Shown here: positions 56,122 to 64,000 of the stretch, piece by piece
Layout of the letters: the number at the start of each line of letters is the position of its first letter
How positions within the stretch are numbered: the first letter of the stretch is position 1
Assembly: GCA_047833645.1 (NCBI GenBank)
Contig: CP181259.1
Location: 124,001 to 188,000 of the forward strand
Direction: 5' to 3'
Length of the DNA: 64,000 bases
Source of the DNA: Pseudolactococcus sp041800635
Lineage (GTDB): Bacteria > Bacillota > Bacilli > Lactobacillales > Streptococcaceae
The notes under the pieces: generated by a model
Databases searched by the model: none
What the model saw: only the letters and a program-made list of their open reading frames with translations
Told to the model about the DNA's origin: nothing
Made by a program: the position numbers and the translations under genes

Positions 56122-56484
56122 ATGGCATTGAACATTGAAAACATCGTTGCTGAACTTGAAACAGCAACTATTCTTGAACTTTCTGAGCTTGTAAAAGCAA
56201 TCGAAGAAAAATTTGACGTATCTGCAGCAGCTCCAGTAGCTGTAGCAGGTCCTGCTGCTGCAGCAGAAGAAAAAACTGAATTTGACGTTGAGTTGACTTC
56301 AGCAGGCGACAAAAAAGTTGCAACAATCAAAGCAGTTCGCGAAGCGACTGGCCTTGGACTTAAAGAAGCTAAAGATCTTGTTGACAGCGCACCAGTTGTT
56401 ATCAAAGAAGGTCTTCCAAAAGCTGAAGCTGAAGCTATCGTTGAAGCTATCGGCGCTGCTGGCGGTTCTGCAGGTCTTAAATAA
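56122..56484 (+). CDS. rplL: 50S ribosomal protein L7/L12
   Basis: L7/L12 forms the flexible stalk that recruits translation factors. The 120-residue protein has the N-terminal dimerisation part (LNIENIVAELETATILELSELVKAIEEKF), an Ala/Pro-rich hinge and the C-terminal factor-binding domain (EFDVELTSAGDKKVATIKAVREATGLGLKEAKDLV). It is the second gene of the rplJL operon after a ribosome site AAGGAG. Confidence 0.98.
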   Translation: MALNIENIVAELETATILELSELVKAIEEKFDVSAAAPVAVAGPAAAAEEKTEFDVELTSAGDKKVATIKAVREATGLGLKEAKDLVDSAPVVIKEGLPKAEAEAIVEAIGAAGGSAGLK

Positions 56485-56500
56485 TCTTTTGATTATGATA

Positions 56501-56528
56501 AAGAGATACCCTTCGGGGTATCTTTTTT
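56501..56528 (+). terminator. Terminator of rplJL
   Basis: AAGAGATACCC-TTCG-GGGTATCTTTTTT has a stable tetraloop and T run. Confidence 0.9.
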
Positions 56529-56610
56529 ATTTTTACCAGGATTAAAATGGTCATTTTTAGTATGGTTTTTTAATGTTATCTTATATGAACTAGCTAAGCA
56601 TCCACTAGCT

Positions 56611-56644
56611 ATAAAAATGGCACAATATGCCATTTTTATTTTTA
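56611..56644. terminator. Terminator-like hairpin downstream of rplJL
   Basis: ATAAAAATGGCA-CAATA-TGCCATTTTTAT is a perfect 12-bp stem with A and T tails on both sides. It is a second stop for rplJL or insulates the regulator gene that follows. Confidence 0.65.
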
Positions 56645-56703
56645 ATCGTGTCATTAGTTAGTGTTTTTTAATATTATATATCTATCGTTTTATAAAAAAA
56701 CAT

Positions 56704-56731
56704 TTGAATTCTGACTCAAAGGTGGTATAAT
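56704..56731 (+). promoter_or_regulatory. Promoter of the Mga-like regulator of the WxL locus
   Basis: TTGAAT and TATAAT are 16 bases apart, with TGG before the -10 as an extension. Confidence 0.7.
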
Positions 56732-56791
56732 AATGCCTTGTGACAAGATATTAGACTGATAAGATAAATTATCTTTTAAGGATATGACAAA

Positions 56792-58245
56792 ATGGAACGT
56801 TTCATTTTAACTGAAAAAGAGCAACAAGTTTTTAAACTGTGCAGTGCTTTGCTGAATAAAGAACATGGCATGATGAGCTTTGAAGCAATCGTCGAAGATA
56901 TAGGATTATCTAGAAGGACAATCAATTATGCCATCCTAAAACTCAGCGATATTTTAAACCTTGTTGTTGGTGAAGAGGGCTACTCACTCTACAAAACAGC
57001 TGATAAAGTATATTTAGAACTTAACCAGTCTATTTCTTTTCAAATCTTAAAAAATGCTTACATTGCCGATAGTTTTTTCCTCCATTTTTTTCAAGAAGTT
57101 TATCATGAGCGCTTTTCTAACTTGATAAATGAAACTGAAGCAAAATTCGTGAGCTATGAGACAGGTAAGAAAGAACTCGTCAAATGTCGGAACTATCTGC
57201 AACATTTTTCTCTTCAGCTTTCCACGAAAAAGAAGGCGGCGAGAATGATTAGCGGAGAAGAAAAGCAAATCAGATTCATGTTTTTTTGCATGGTCCTTTC
57301 CCAATTTCAGTGCAGATATATTGATTTTTTCGAAACTGAAAATTCACAATTGACCCTTTTTTTAGATGACATTGTCGAAGAATTCCCCTATATTTTCCAG
57401 TCTTCCAAATTAAAAATAAAAATTTTCTATCGCATTGCTTTAGACAGAATTAAAAAAGGTCATTTATTGCCTGATGATCTTGTCTATCCAAACTATTTTG
57501 AATGTCCTGTGTTACCATTGGCTGTATTTAGGAAAAAGGTGGAGCAGCTGTTTTTAGACATCAATTTAACAGCAGAGCAGAAAAAAGAGAAATTAAATTT
57601 TTATATTTTTTATTCTGTACGCTCATCTATCAACCGGCCAATACTTTAGGTCCCACTAACTGTCAAACAAAAGAATGTCAATTGTTTATTGATACGATTG
57701 AGGAGGTGGGTATGATGACGCTCAACCCAATAGAGAAACGTTTTATTTGCTATGCGCATCAGCAATGTATTGTGTGGCATCAAATGTTTCACGTCTCCTT
57801 TTGTTTTCAGCATTTGATGAATGAACAAGACCGGATTATCGAGAAAAAAAGTGATTACATCTTTCTTTGGCACCGGATAGTTGCAGCATTGGAAGAGGCG
57901 CCAATCTATCAAGCCCTTTTTTTGAAACATCCGAATATGCCTTTCTTTTTACAGCGGATTCTCAATTCTGTCTTTTTTTCAAGGGAGATGCCGTGTAAAG
58001 TTTATCTGCTGTGCTATTCTGCCATTACACAAGCAATGGCTATGGAAAATCTAAAAAATAGACAATTAATGATTCAAATTGAGTTTGTCAAGACACTTAA
58101 AGAAGCTGACATTGTAATCAGCGAGTTAGAGTTACCCTATCGAGAAACTATGCCAGACTTTATTTGTTTTGTGAATTCACCCTTTGATTACCGAGACTGG
58201 AAAAATATAGAGAATATGATTATTAAGTGGCGGACATCCCGCTAA
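56792..58245 (+). pseudogene. Mga-like transcriptional regulator, frameshifted mid-gene
   Basis: The first frame (286 codons) has an N-terminal Mga-type helix-turn-helix (MMSFEAIVEDIGLSRRTINYAILKLSDIL) and helical middle. It stops at TAG 57,647-57,649. The second frame carries the rest, ending with EIIB-like DIVISELELPYRETMPDFICFV. Adding one C to CC at 57,638-57,639 would join them as SINRPNTLGPTNCQTKECQLFIDTIEE, giving about 484 residues, a normal Mga length. It lies directly upstream of the WxL genes and probably controlled them. The second part alone could still start at the ATGs near 57,712. Confidence 0.75.
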
Positions 58246-58293
58246 AAATAAGGTCCAATTGTCAGCTATCTTTAAAACAAAAAAATATGTAAC

Positions 58294-58326
58294 ATAATAC
58301 CCTGGTTAAAAGGGTATTATTTTTGT
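58294..58326 (+). terminator. Terminator after the Mga-like regulator
   Basis: ATAATACCC-TGGTTAAAA-GGGTATTAT is a perfect 9-bp stem followed by TTTTTG. Confidence 0.8.
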
Positions 58327-58643
58327 TTAATTAACAAAAAATGACCTTACTTGATAAAAAAAATAGGATAAAATAAGTAATGTTGATAGCAGTCTTTTTG
58401 CTATTAATCTACTTCATGTTTGATTGAAACAAACTGATTACTTTCCCTCTATTTTTGTTCAAGATAATATGATGTAATGACTAAGTACCTTCGAATTTTT
58501 TTCGAAGGTTCTTGCTGTATAGTACGTGCTTGACTTGCTCTAGAGTTAAGTTGCAAGAAAACAAATATGGAGAAACTTTAGAAGGCGTTTAAAGTTACAC
58601 TCCTTATTTCTCTTAAAGGAATATTTTTGAAAGGAGGCGTATT
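58327..58643. other. Long leader region of the WxL operon
   Basis: No gene was found in these 317 bases. They contain the hairpin ACCTTCGAA-TTTTT-TTCGAAGGT at 58,487-58,509 and a smaller TAGCA..TGCTA hairpin near 58,386. The promoter of the WxL genes, and the binding site of the Mga-like regulator, must lie here or just upstream, but no clear -35/-10 pair stands out. Confidence 0.5.
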
Positions 58644-59408
58644 GTGAAGAAAAAGTTGGGTCTATTATTTTTCTCCTTGCTATCTGCTCATTTATTTTGT
58701 CTCAATGGACAAGCTGAAGAAACAGATGCTATCATGAGTTTTGCAGAAAACCATGATACGGCAGGGCCTGTGATGCCATATAATCCTTCGCTACCCTTTA
58801 CTGATGGCGAAAAAAAAGTCCCTTTTACGACATATGAAGATGGCATCAACAAGGCGACAGATGATCAACCGGTATTGGTCGGTACAGGAAGCCAAGGTCC
58901 GCTGTCGCTTGATCATATCCCGACGCATTTTGGTTTGGAACACGGCAAGCTTTCAGATGGCCACCAGTTTTATTCAGGGGTCGGAAAAAAGAAGTTCTAT
59001 GAGGGAGAGACCTATCATGTCCAACTAACTGATAATCTGGAAGCAGGACAGATTGGTTGGACGCTGACGGCACAAATGCGTGAGCACTTCACTTCAAAAG
59101 ATGAATCATTGCATCAGTTACGAGGGGCAATGATTCATTTGCCAAAGCCGGAAGTGAGAAACAGTCTCAATAAAGAAGCTCAAAAAGTAGATACGTTAAA
59201 TTTTGAAGCTTCAAATGTAGACCTAGTGCCAAATGTTTCATCTACAGTGGCAGAAACGAATGGAGGTGGCAGATTAAGAGGTAAGGGTGTTAACACATTA
59301 GTTTGGCGGACACAAGATGTCAAAATTAGTGTTCCTGGTGGTATAGGACAGGCCAGAGAATACGGGACAACGGTTATTTGGACGCTAACTGCAAAATCGG
59401 AGAAATAG
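58644..59408 (+). CDS. WxL-domain cell-surface protein 1
   Basis: WxL proteins attach non-covalently to Gram-positive peptidoglycan. The 254-residue precursor has a signal peptide (LGLLFFSLLSAHLFCLNGQAEE) and a C-terminal WxL domain with the two marker motifs GWTLTAQM (about residue 138) and VIWTLTAKSEK at the end. The N-terminal 80 residues (TAGPVMPYNPSLPFTDG) are unlike known domains. GTG start after AAAGGAGG. It opens the operon with a second WxL gene and a WxL-interacting protein. Confidence 0.87.
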   Translation: MKKKLGLLFFSLLSAHLFCLNGQAEETDAIMSFAENHDTAGPVMPYNPSLPFTDGEKKVPFTTYEDGINKATDDQPVLVGTGSQGPLSLDHIPTHFGLEHGKLSDGHQFYSGVGKKKFYEGETYHVQLTDNLEAGQIGWTLTAQMREHFTSKDESLHQLRGAMIHLPKPEVRNSLNKEAQKVDTLNFEASNVDLVPNVSSTVAETNGGGRLRGKGVNTLVWRTQDVKISVPGGIGQAREYGTTVIWTLTAKSEK

Positions 59409-59456
59409 GTATTTGATTCAAAATACTGTCATATCTTATCTAAAAAGGAGAGAAAG

Positions 59457-60239
59457 ATGAAAAAAGTTACATTATTGAGTGTTGTTGTACTAGGAGCAAT
59501 TGCCTTATCAAACGCTAAACAAGTAGAAGCGCTTCAAAATGATGATACGAAAACAACAGACGGTATCGTCAAGATGCAACCTGGTGGAGATACAGACGTT
59601 GTACCAAAAGTACCAGGAACAGATGTGGATGAGTCGATAGATCCTAACGATCCAAATTATCCAGATCCAACACCAAAACCTGGTGAACCGGATGAAAATC
59701 ATGTCGTAAAAGAAGGCGATTTGGCCTTTACAAAAAATCCAAAAGTTTTTAACTTCGGCATACAAGATATTTCAGCAAAAATTCAAGCGCAAACGACTTA
59801 TACGATCAAAGCCTTGAACCAAGATATTGATGCTGCTAAAACACCTTTTACAGGAGGCCTTCAAACACTTCAAGTTTATGATGGTCGCCCTGCAGGTGCC
59901 AGTCTTGATAACTGGCAAGTTGCCGTTAAAGCTTCTACATTTACGGATAAAGCATCTAAAAAAACCTTGGCGGGTGCGACAATTCATCTAAAAGGTGCGA
60001 AAACTCACGTGCGCGATGCAGCAGGTAATGTGACGGTAGCACCAAAGATTGACATCGCAACAGATGATCAAACAACTTCTACCGTATTTGGTGTTGAACA
60101 AGGGAAACAAGCCAAACAGCATACAGATTTGTCTTGGAATGCGACAGATGTGGCACTTGAAATGGCCGGAAGTGAAGCCAAAGTCGGAACATTTGAATCA
60201 GTTGTGACTTGGACTTTGACAGACGCAGCATACCAATAA
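59457..60239 (+). CDS. WxL-domain cell-surface protein 2
   Basis: The 260-residue precursor has a signal peptide (VTLLSVVVLGAIALSNAKQVEA), a Pro/Asp-rich linker (DPNDPNYPDPTPKPGEPDEN) and the WxL domain with DNWQVAVKAS and the terminal VVTWTLTDAAYQ. It is the typical small WxL protein of such loci and would work together with protein 1 and the DUF916 protein. AAAAGGAG precedes the ATG. Confidence 0.9.
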   Translation: MKKVTLLSVVVLGAIALSNAKQVEALQNDDTKTTDGIVKMQPGGDTDVVPKVPGTDVDESIDPNDPNYPDPTPKPGEPDENHVVKEGDLAFTKNPKVFNFGIQDISAKIQAQTTYTIKALNQDIDAAKTPFTGGLQTLQVYDGRPAGASLDNWQVAVKASTFTDKASKKTLAGATIHLKGAKTHVRDAAGNVTVAPKIDIATDDQTTSTVFGVEQGKQAKQHTDLSWNATDVALEMAGSEAKVGTFESVVTWTLTDAAYQ

Positions 60240-60803
60240 GACTAATAGTAGAGATAGATTAGTTATGAGGGGACTAATGTTAAGAAAATTGAAAAAAGTT
60301 TTGATCGCGTTTGTGATTGGCCTTGCCTTGTTTTCTATGAGTGAACAGGTGAGGGCTGAGACAGCGGATTCCCAAGGCTACTCCATTGCAAAGTTAGAGG
60401 CAGGTAAATAAGTAGAGGCATCTTCAATCTTTAATTTGTTAATGACACCTGGCGAAAAACGCACGATCAAAGTTGTTGTCAGAAATGACAGTGATAAAGC
60501 CATTACAGTTGATGACGATATTTTTACGACTTATACAAATGCCAATGGCGAGCTCGAATATACCTCGCAGGCAGAAAACTATGATGAGTCAATGAAGGTT
60601 AAAATTAGTGACATTGCTAAGGTTCGCGCAAGTGATCTTAAAGTATCTGTGCCTGCAAAATCAGAAAAAATTGTTTTAGCCGACATTACGTTACCAGAAG
60701 ATATTGATGATGGTGCTTTGCTCGGGTCTTGGTACTTTGATAAAGCGGGCCAGATAGATGAAAATACTGCTGGCAAAGGTACGAGTATCCAAAATAAAAT
60801 TAA

Positions 60804-62003
60804 GGGCACCTCTAATAACTACCAATTAATTCACCTCTAAATGAAATTAGAAGAAAACACAGAAAACTAAGCATAGTCTACTGTGTTTTTCTTTATGTTA
60901 CAGACGCCACTTGACTGTTTATTCTTATTTTAGACAGATTACCTCCATGTTTTGAGATTTAAACGTTTAACTTGTTCGTACCTCAATAAGTTATAAGTCA
61001 GATTTGTAAGGTCAGTATTTAAAACAGCTCGATCGAATCCAATAGAACGTAAACTAGAACCATGCATTGAATTTTCAACAAAGCCAAATACATGTTCAAT
61101 ACGGACACGTATTTTCGAAATGATTTTATTAAACATTTTATCGTCTGCCTTAAGAGATTTACAACGTGTGTTTTTAAGACAGGTAAAAAGTTCAGCACCT
61201 TTAGGTGTTGCTTGATTTTGATAAGCTGAGTCTGCTAAGGTGATCTCATCGGGATCAACAAGAACGCCTATTACTTGAGAATCATGCACATTTGCAGGCG
61301 TTGTTTGATAATTCTTTACGAATTTTGATTTGGTATCTATAGCAATATGATTTTTGTAGCCATAGTGTCTCTCATTACCTTTAATTGTCCAGCGAGCAGC
61401 TGTATCCTTCTGTGCTCTTTTGTTCTTCGTCCAATTCACTGGTACCCTATTTGCTTTAATCAATTCATTTTCGTCTTTTGGATTACGTTGTTTAGGCGCC
61501 TCTATGAATGTTGCATCAACAATCTGTCCTTTATGAGCGATCATCCCTTGTGATTCAAGTTTTTCTTGAAAGGCAGAAAAAAGCCAGTTCCCTCTATTAG
61601 ATTTTGATAGCTGATTTCTAAAGTTCCAGATAGTCTTTGCGTCTGGTACCTTGTCATCAATCTTAAGGAATCTTCTAAACGAAATCCGGTCAATCATTTG
61701 ATATTCCATTGCATCATCAGATAGATTGTATAAGCGTTGTAAAATTAGAATTTTCAACATTAAAACAAGGTCATAGGGCGGTCTACCACCATGAGATTTG
61801 TTTTTTAAATCATACTTAAAAATCCGGTTAAGAGTTGGTCGAAAACACTCGAAATCAACCACTTTTTCTAGCCGCTCAAGAGGGGCTCCTTTTAAACTTA
61901 ATTTTTCAAGATAGTCGCTATCTCCAAATAAATTCATCTTCAATACCTCGTTAGCTTATTTTTAATCTATTATACCTCTTTTCATACGTTTTTAGAGGTG
62001 CCC
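60804..62003 (-). mobile_element. IS5-type insertion sequence with TTAA target duplication
   Basis: The element is 1,200 bp. Its ends are inverted copies GGGCACCTCTAA(T/A)AAC, and it is flanked by TTAA at 60,800-60,803 and 62,004-62,007, a four-base duplication fitting the YTAR target of IS5-group elements. It carries one intact transposase on the minus strand. Confidence 0.9.
60939..61943 (-). CDS. IS5-family DDE transposase
   Basis: The 334-residue transposase has an N-terminal DUF772-type domain (HGGRPPYDLVLMLKILILQRLYNLSDDAMEYQMIDRISFRRFL) and a DDE catalytic domain with QIVDATFIEAPKQRN (first Asp), ITLADSAYQNQ (second Asp) and RIRVEHVFG-like RVRIEHVFGFVENSM (Glu). No stop or frameshift is visible, so it is probably active and could also move elements with similar ends. 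Confidence 0.92.
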   Translation of the reverse strand: MKMNLFGDSDYLEKLSLKGAPLERLEKVVDFECFRPTLNRIFKYDLKNKSHGGRPPYDLVLMLKILILQRLYNLSDDAMEYQMIDRISFRRFLKIDDKVPDAKTIWNFRNQLSKSNRGNWLFSAFQEKLESQGMIAHKGQIVDATFIEAPKQRNPKDENELIKANRVPVNWTKNKRAQKDTAARWTIKGNERHYGYKNHIAIDTKSKFVKNYQTTPANVHDSQVIGVLVDPDEITLADSAYQNQATPKGAELFTCLKNTRCKSLKADDKMFNKIISKIRVRIEHVFGFVENSMHGSSLRSIGFDRAVLNTDLTNLTYNLLRYEQVKRLNLKTWR

Positions 62004-62613
62004 TTAATTATGCGATTGCCTTGAAAATAACGGTCAACAAAGAAGATGCCAAACCGGAAATGACACTCACAAGTGCGTCTATTTGGCTTCTTAACTACCG
62101 CAAAGCCTTTTATGCACATCTCCAAAATCCGTTGCCGGCCATGATAACCAACATAGACTATGAAGGTTACGTGACCAAGCAAGGTGAAACTAAGGCGCTT
62201 TATCAAAACGACTTAGTCAAACGCAAGATGGCACCTAATTCCGCTTATAAATTCCCGATTTTTCTAAATGAAGGTGAATTTAAAGCTGGTAATTACACCT
62301 ATCATTTGAAAGCAACGACGACGGATCCCAAGTGGGAGAAAAAAACATGGGAATGGACCAAAAATTTTTCGATTAAGGCAGATGAAGCTGAAAAAATGAA
62401 TGCGCAAGCCATTAATGATGCCAAAGCGAAGCACAATTGGACCTTGTGGCTGATCTTAGCCTGTCTAATACTTGCCTTATTATTCTCAATTTTTATCTTC
62501 TTGTTTATCAAACGTCGAAAACGCCAAAAGGAAAATGATGCAGAACTATTGGCGCAAAAGAAAATGCTAGAACACTTACTAGCAACGTCTGATGAACATT
62601 AAATAAAAATAAA

Positions 62614-62655
62614 GAATAGGGTATCTCTAAAAACTACCTCTAGGGATACCCTATT
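62614..62655. repeat. Short palindrome with element-like end sequence
   Basis: GAATAGGGTATC and GATACCCTATTC are perfect 12-base inverted copies around TCTAAAAACTACCTCTAGG. The left half (GGG-TAT-CTCTAAAAAC) has the same form as the ends of the IS5-type and MITE-like elements. There is no T run, so it is not an ordinary terminator. It lies between the DUF916 gene and the LPXTG gene. Confidence 0.55.
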
Positions 62656-62690
62656 CTACAATAACTATATCTTGGATGGGAGTGACGTGA

Positions 62691-63044
62691 ATGATAAAAA
62701 AAATCACCTTGTTGATCGTGTCTATCCTGCTTTGTAGTAGCATTGGCTTGCTATCAGTAGTAGCAGACACAGAATCAACTTTTACTTTAAAACAAAGCGT
62801 CCCAGTAGAAAGTCGAAGTCCGGATCCACCATCTTCTAGCAGTCGCCAGCCTAACGACAATGTGACTGGTGGGGGTGGGGGAGTGTTACCAACAACTGGA
62901 AAAAACGTGAGTTCCTTGCCAGTAACAGGAGAACAATTGACTTATGAGATTTCCATAATGGGTGCCTTTCTTCTGGTCTTACTCTTTGTATTTTGGAAAA
63001 ATAAGAAGGGAAAGGAGGAAAACAATGAAAATTACAAGCAATAA
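62691..63044 (+). CDS. Small LPXTG-anchored surface protein of the WxL locus
   Basis: The 117-residue precursor has a signal peptide (ITLLIVSILLCSSIGLLSVVADT), a Ser/Pro-rich linker and a sortase signal. Two candidate motifs occur, VLPTTGKN and SLPVTGEQ; the second directly precedes the hydrophobic segment (ISIMGAFLLVLLFVFW) and the basic tail. Such short LPXTG proteins are common in WxL loci. The end overlaps the next gene by 20 bases. Confidence 0.85.
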   Translation: MIKKITLLIVSILLCSSIGLLSVVADTESTFTLKQSVPVESRSPDPPSSSSRQPNDNVTGGGGGVLPTTGKNVSSLPVTGEQLTYEISIMGAFLLVLLFVFWKNKKGKEENNENYKQ

Positions 63045-64000
63045 AACAGTTTGGCGATACTTTTCCGTTTTCTTTCTCTTCGTTTTCTTAATAACTATCG
63101 GCGCCAAAGTTCAAGCCAAGGACGTTGCTTCTGGAACAGAGCTGAAACAGGCGCTTGCACAAGGAGAAAGTTCGATTACAGTGACCTCTCCGATGCTGAC
63201 GCTACCTAAAAATACGGATATTACGCATGATGTCACGATTAATTTCAACAATGCAGTCCTCTTTTTTGAGGATAATCAAACACCAGCATTGATTGGGAAA
63301 AATAATTGTGCCGTTCGTATTCAAAATGCCTTTGTGACTCATGACACTAAAAAAACGTCAGAATTGACATATGGTGGTGCACCTAAATTAAATGGTAAAG
63401 GGGAGATGACCGCTTACTATACGAATCGTTTCGGGTCTACAAGCACATGGTGCCCAGCTGGAAAGGTTGACGTTTGAAAACATCAATTGGGATGCAGCAA
63501 ACATTCCCAATGCCAATCGATTTTTGACCCAAGAGACTGGTACGACCCATTTTGAAGGAAAAAATACATTTAACTACTGTGCCGAAAATAATGTCAACTC
63601 ACTTATCGCCAATTCTCTGATTGTGGAAAAAGGAACAACAGCAATGAGTGAAGTAGGTTCAAGTAATAAAGCCCTCTGGTATTCTGGAAATGACCAAGAG
63701 CCAGAAATGCGCCTAGAGGTCAAATCTGGCGCTAAACTAAAATGGCTAGGACAGGGCAATAATTACGGTTGGATTGAGCATAATGCAGTATCTAAAGATA
63801 AGAAATTTATTTTCGATAATCAAGGAACGGTCGTCCTCCGTTTCGGTCAATCGACAAATTTCAGAACGACCAAGAGTCGCTTCTGGCAAGTCCGTTTCTT
63901 CTTAAGAGAAAAGGCGACGACCTTTATTTATAGCAAAAATAAAATTTGGGATTTAGGGATGTTTGAGGTTGATCCCGCTAAAACCGGAGAAGTCCTGACT
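63025..64000 (+). pseudogene. Large surface protein of the WxL locus (pectate-lyase-like adhesive domain), frameshifted and cut by the window end
   Basis: ATG 63,025 (after AAAGGAGG) opens a signal peptide (YFSVFFLFVFLITIGAKVQAK) and a region like the pectate-lyase-like adhesive domain of WxL-locus proteins (GTELKQALAQGESSITVTS, PKNTDITHDVTINFNNA). The frame ends at 63,477, but the +1 frame stays open to the window end (LEKLTF-like QLERLTFENINWDAANIPNANRF...). One extra G in GGG at 63,433-63,435 explains it: with two G the text reads NRFGLQAHGAQLERLTFENIN. The remainder, probably a long protein with a C-terminal WxL domain, lies beyond the window. Confidence 0.75.

Larger units (their letters stand above)
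60277..62602 (+). pseudogene. WxL-interacting protein (DUF916/WxIP), interrupted by a stop and by an IS5-type insertion
   Basis: ATG 60,277 follows GAGGGG and opens a signal peptide (VLIAFVIGLALFSMSEQVRAE). TAA at 60,409-60,411 falls where KLEAGK-VEASSIFNLLMTPGEKRTI would read Gln (CAA). The DUF916 domain continues (VVVRNDSDKAITVDDD) to IQNKI, where the insertion sequence begins. Removing the element and one TTAA copy restores IQNKINYAIALKITVNKED without a shift. The rest includes WTLWLILACLILALLFSIFIFLF (membrane anchor) and a basic tail. Intact length would be about 373 residues. Confidence 0.88.

Noticed and set aside
12339..60411. Stop-codon readthrough or recoding as a common explanation for the interrupted genes.
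   Set aside because: All three stop codons occur (TAG, TGA, TAA), in unrelated contexts, together with frameshifts and an IS insertion. No single suppressor would explain them.
62614..62655. Ordinary terminator after the DUF916 gene.
   Set aside because: The stem is strong, but no T run follows on either strand; the sequence resembles element ends instead.

Overview
The window reads as a low-GC Gram-positive chromosome of the Streptococcaceae, most like Lactococcus or a close relative. This is an inference from gene content: a three-gene dihydroxyacetone kinase with a single-domain DhaM, a glpKOF operon encoding an alpha-glycerophosphate oxidase, a XerD-like degenerate recombinase, Mga-type regulators, a WxL surface-protein locus, and AdcR- and CcpA-type operators. 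No rRNA or tRNA gene was found.

Layout. 0-6.3 kb: the end of folC, zinc-regulated adcA, a 294-bp multi-hairpin repeat, a methyltransferase, pgl and an AI-2E family permease. 6.3-15.8 kb: a glycerol/dihydroxyacetone block (dhaKLM, an Mga-like regulator, glpK, an IS110 element, glpO, glpF), with CcpA-type sites before dhaK and glpK. 15.8-22.8 kb: a two-component system, a frameshifted NADH-oxidase-like gene and a polysaccharide-synthase operon whose glycosyltransferase is broken twice. 22.8-26.3 kb: ylxM-ffh and aroK-pheA. 26.3-34.8 kb: a BceAB-type peptide-sensing ABC transporter and its BceRS-type two-component system, separated by five genes mostly encoding zinc ribbons. 35.0-45.5 kb: one giant MucBP-like, lectin-containing adhesin, broken by a frameshift and two stops. 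45.6-56.5 kb: housekeeping genes (trmFO, lysA, murI, rdgB, cbpB, xerD-like, scpAB, rluB, ribU with an FMN riboswitch, rplJL with an L10 leader). 56.7 kb to the end: a WxL cell-surface locus with its own Mga-like regulator (frameshifted), two WxL proteins, a WxL-interacting protein cut by an IS5-type element, an LPXTG protein and the start of a frameshifted pectate-lyase-like adhesin.

How it works together. Glycerol and dihydroxyacetone use appear joined by shared catabolite control and by PTS links (DhaM, and a phosphorylatable His232 in GlpK). The Bce-type operon has an upstream inverted repeat close to the BceR consensus, tying it to the regulator 4 kb downstream.

Three things stand out. 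First, nine genes carry stops or single-base homopolymer shifts. All nine are accessory, surface or mobile genes; none of the recognised housekeeping genes is affected. Second, a family of short elements has ends of the form GGG-N3-CTCTAAAAA matching those of the IS5-type element. One copy lies inside the FMN riboswitch, between the aptamer and a predicted Shine-Dalgarno-sequestering hairpin. Third, the non-coding end of the IS110 element is structured and has its own promoter, as expected for a bridge RNA.
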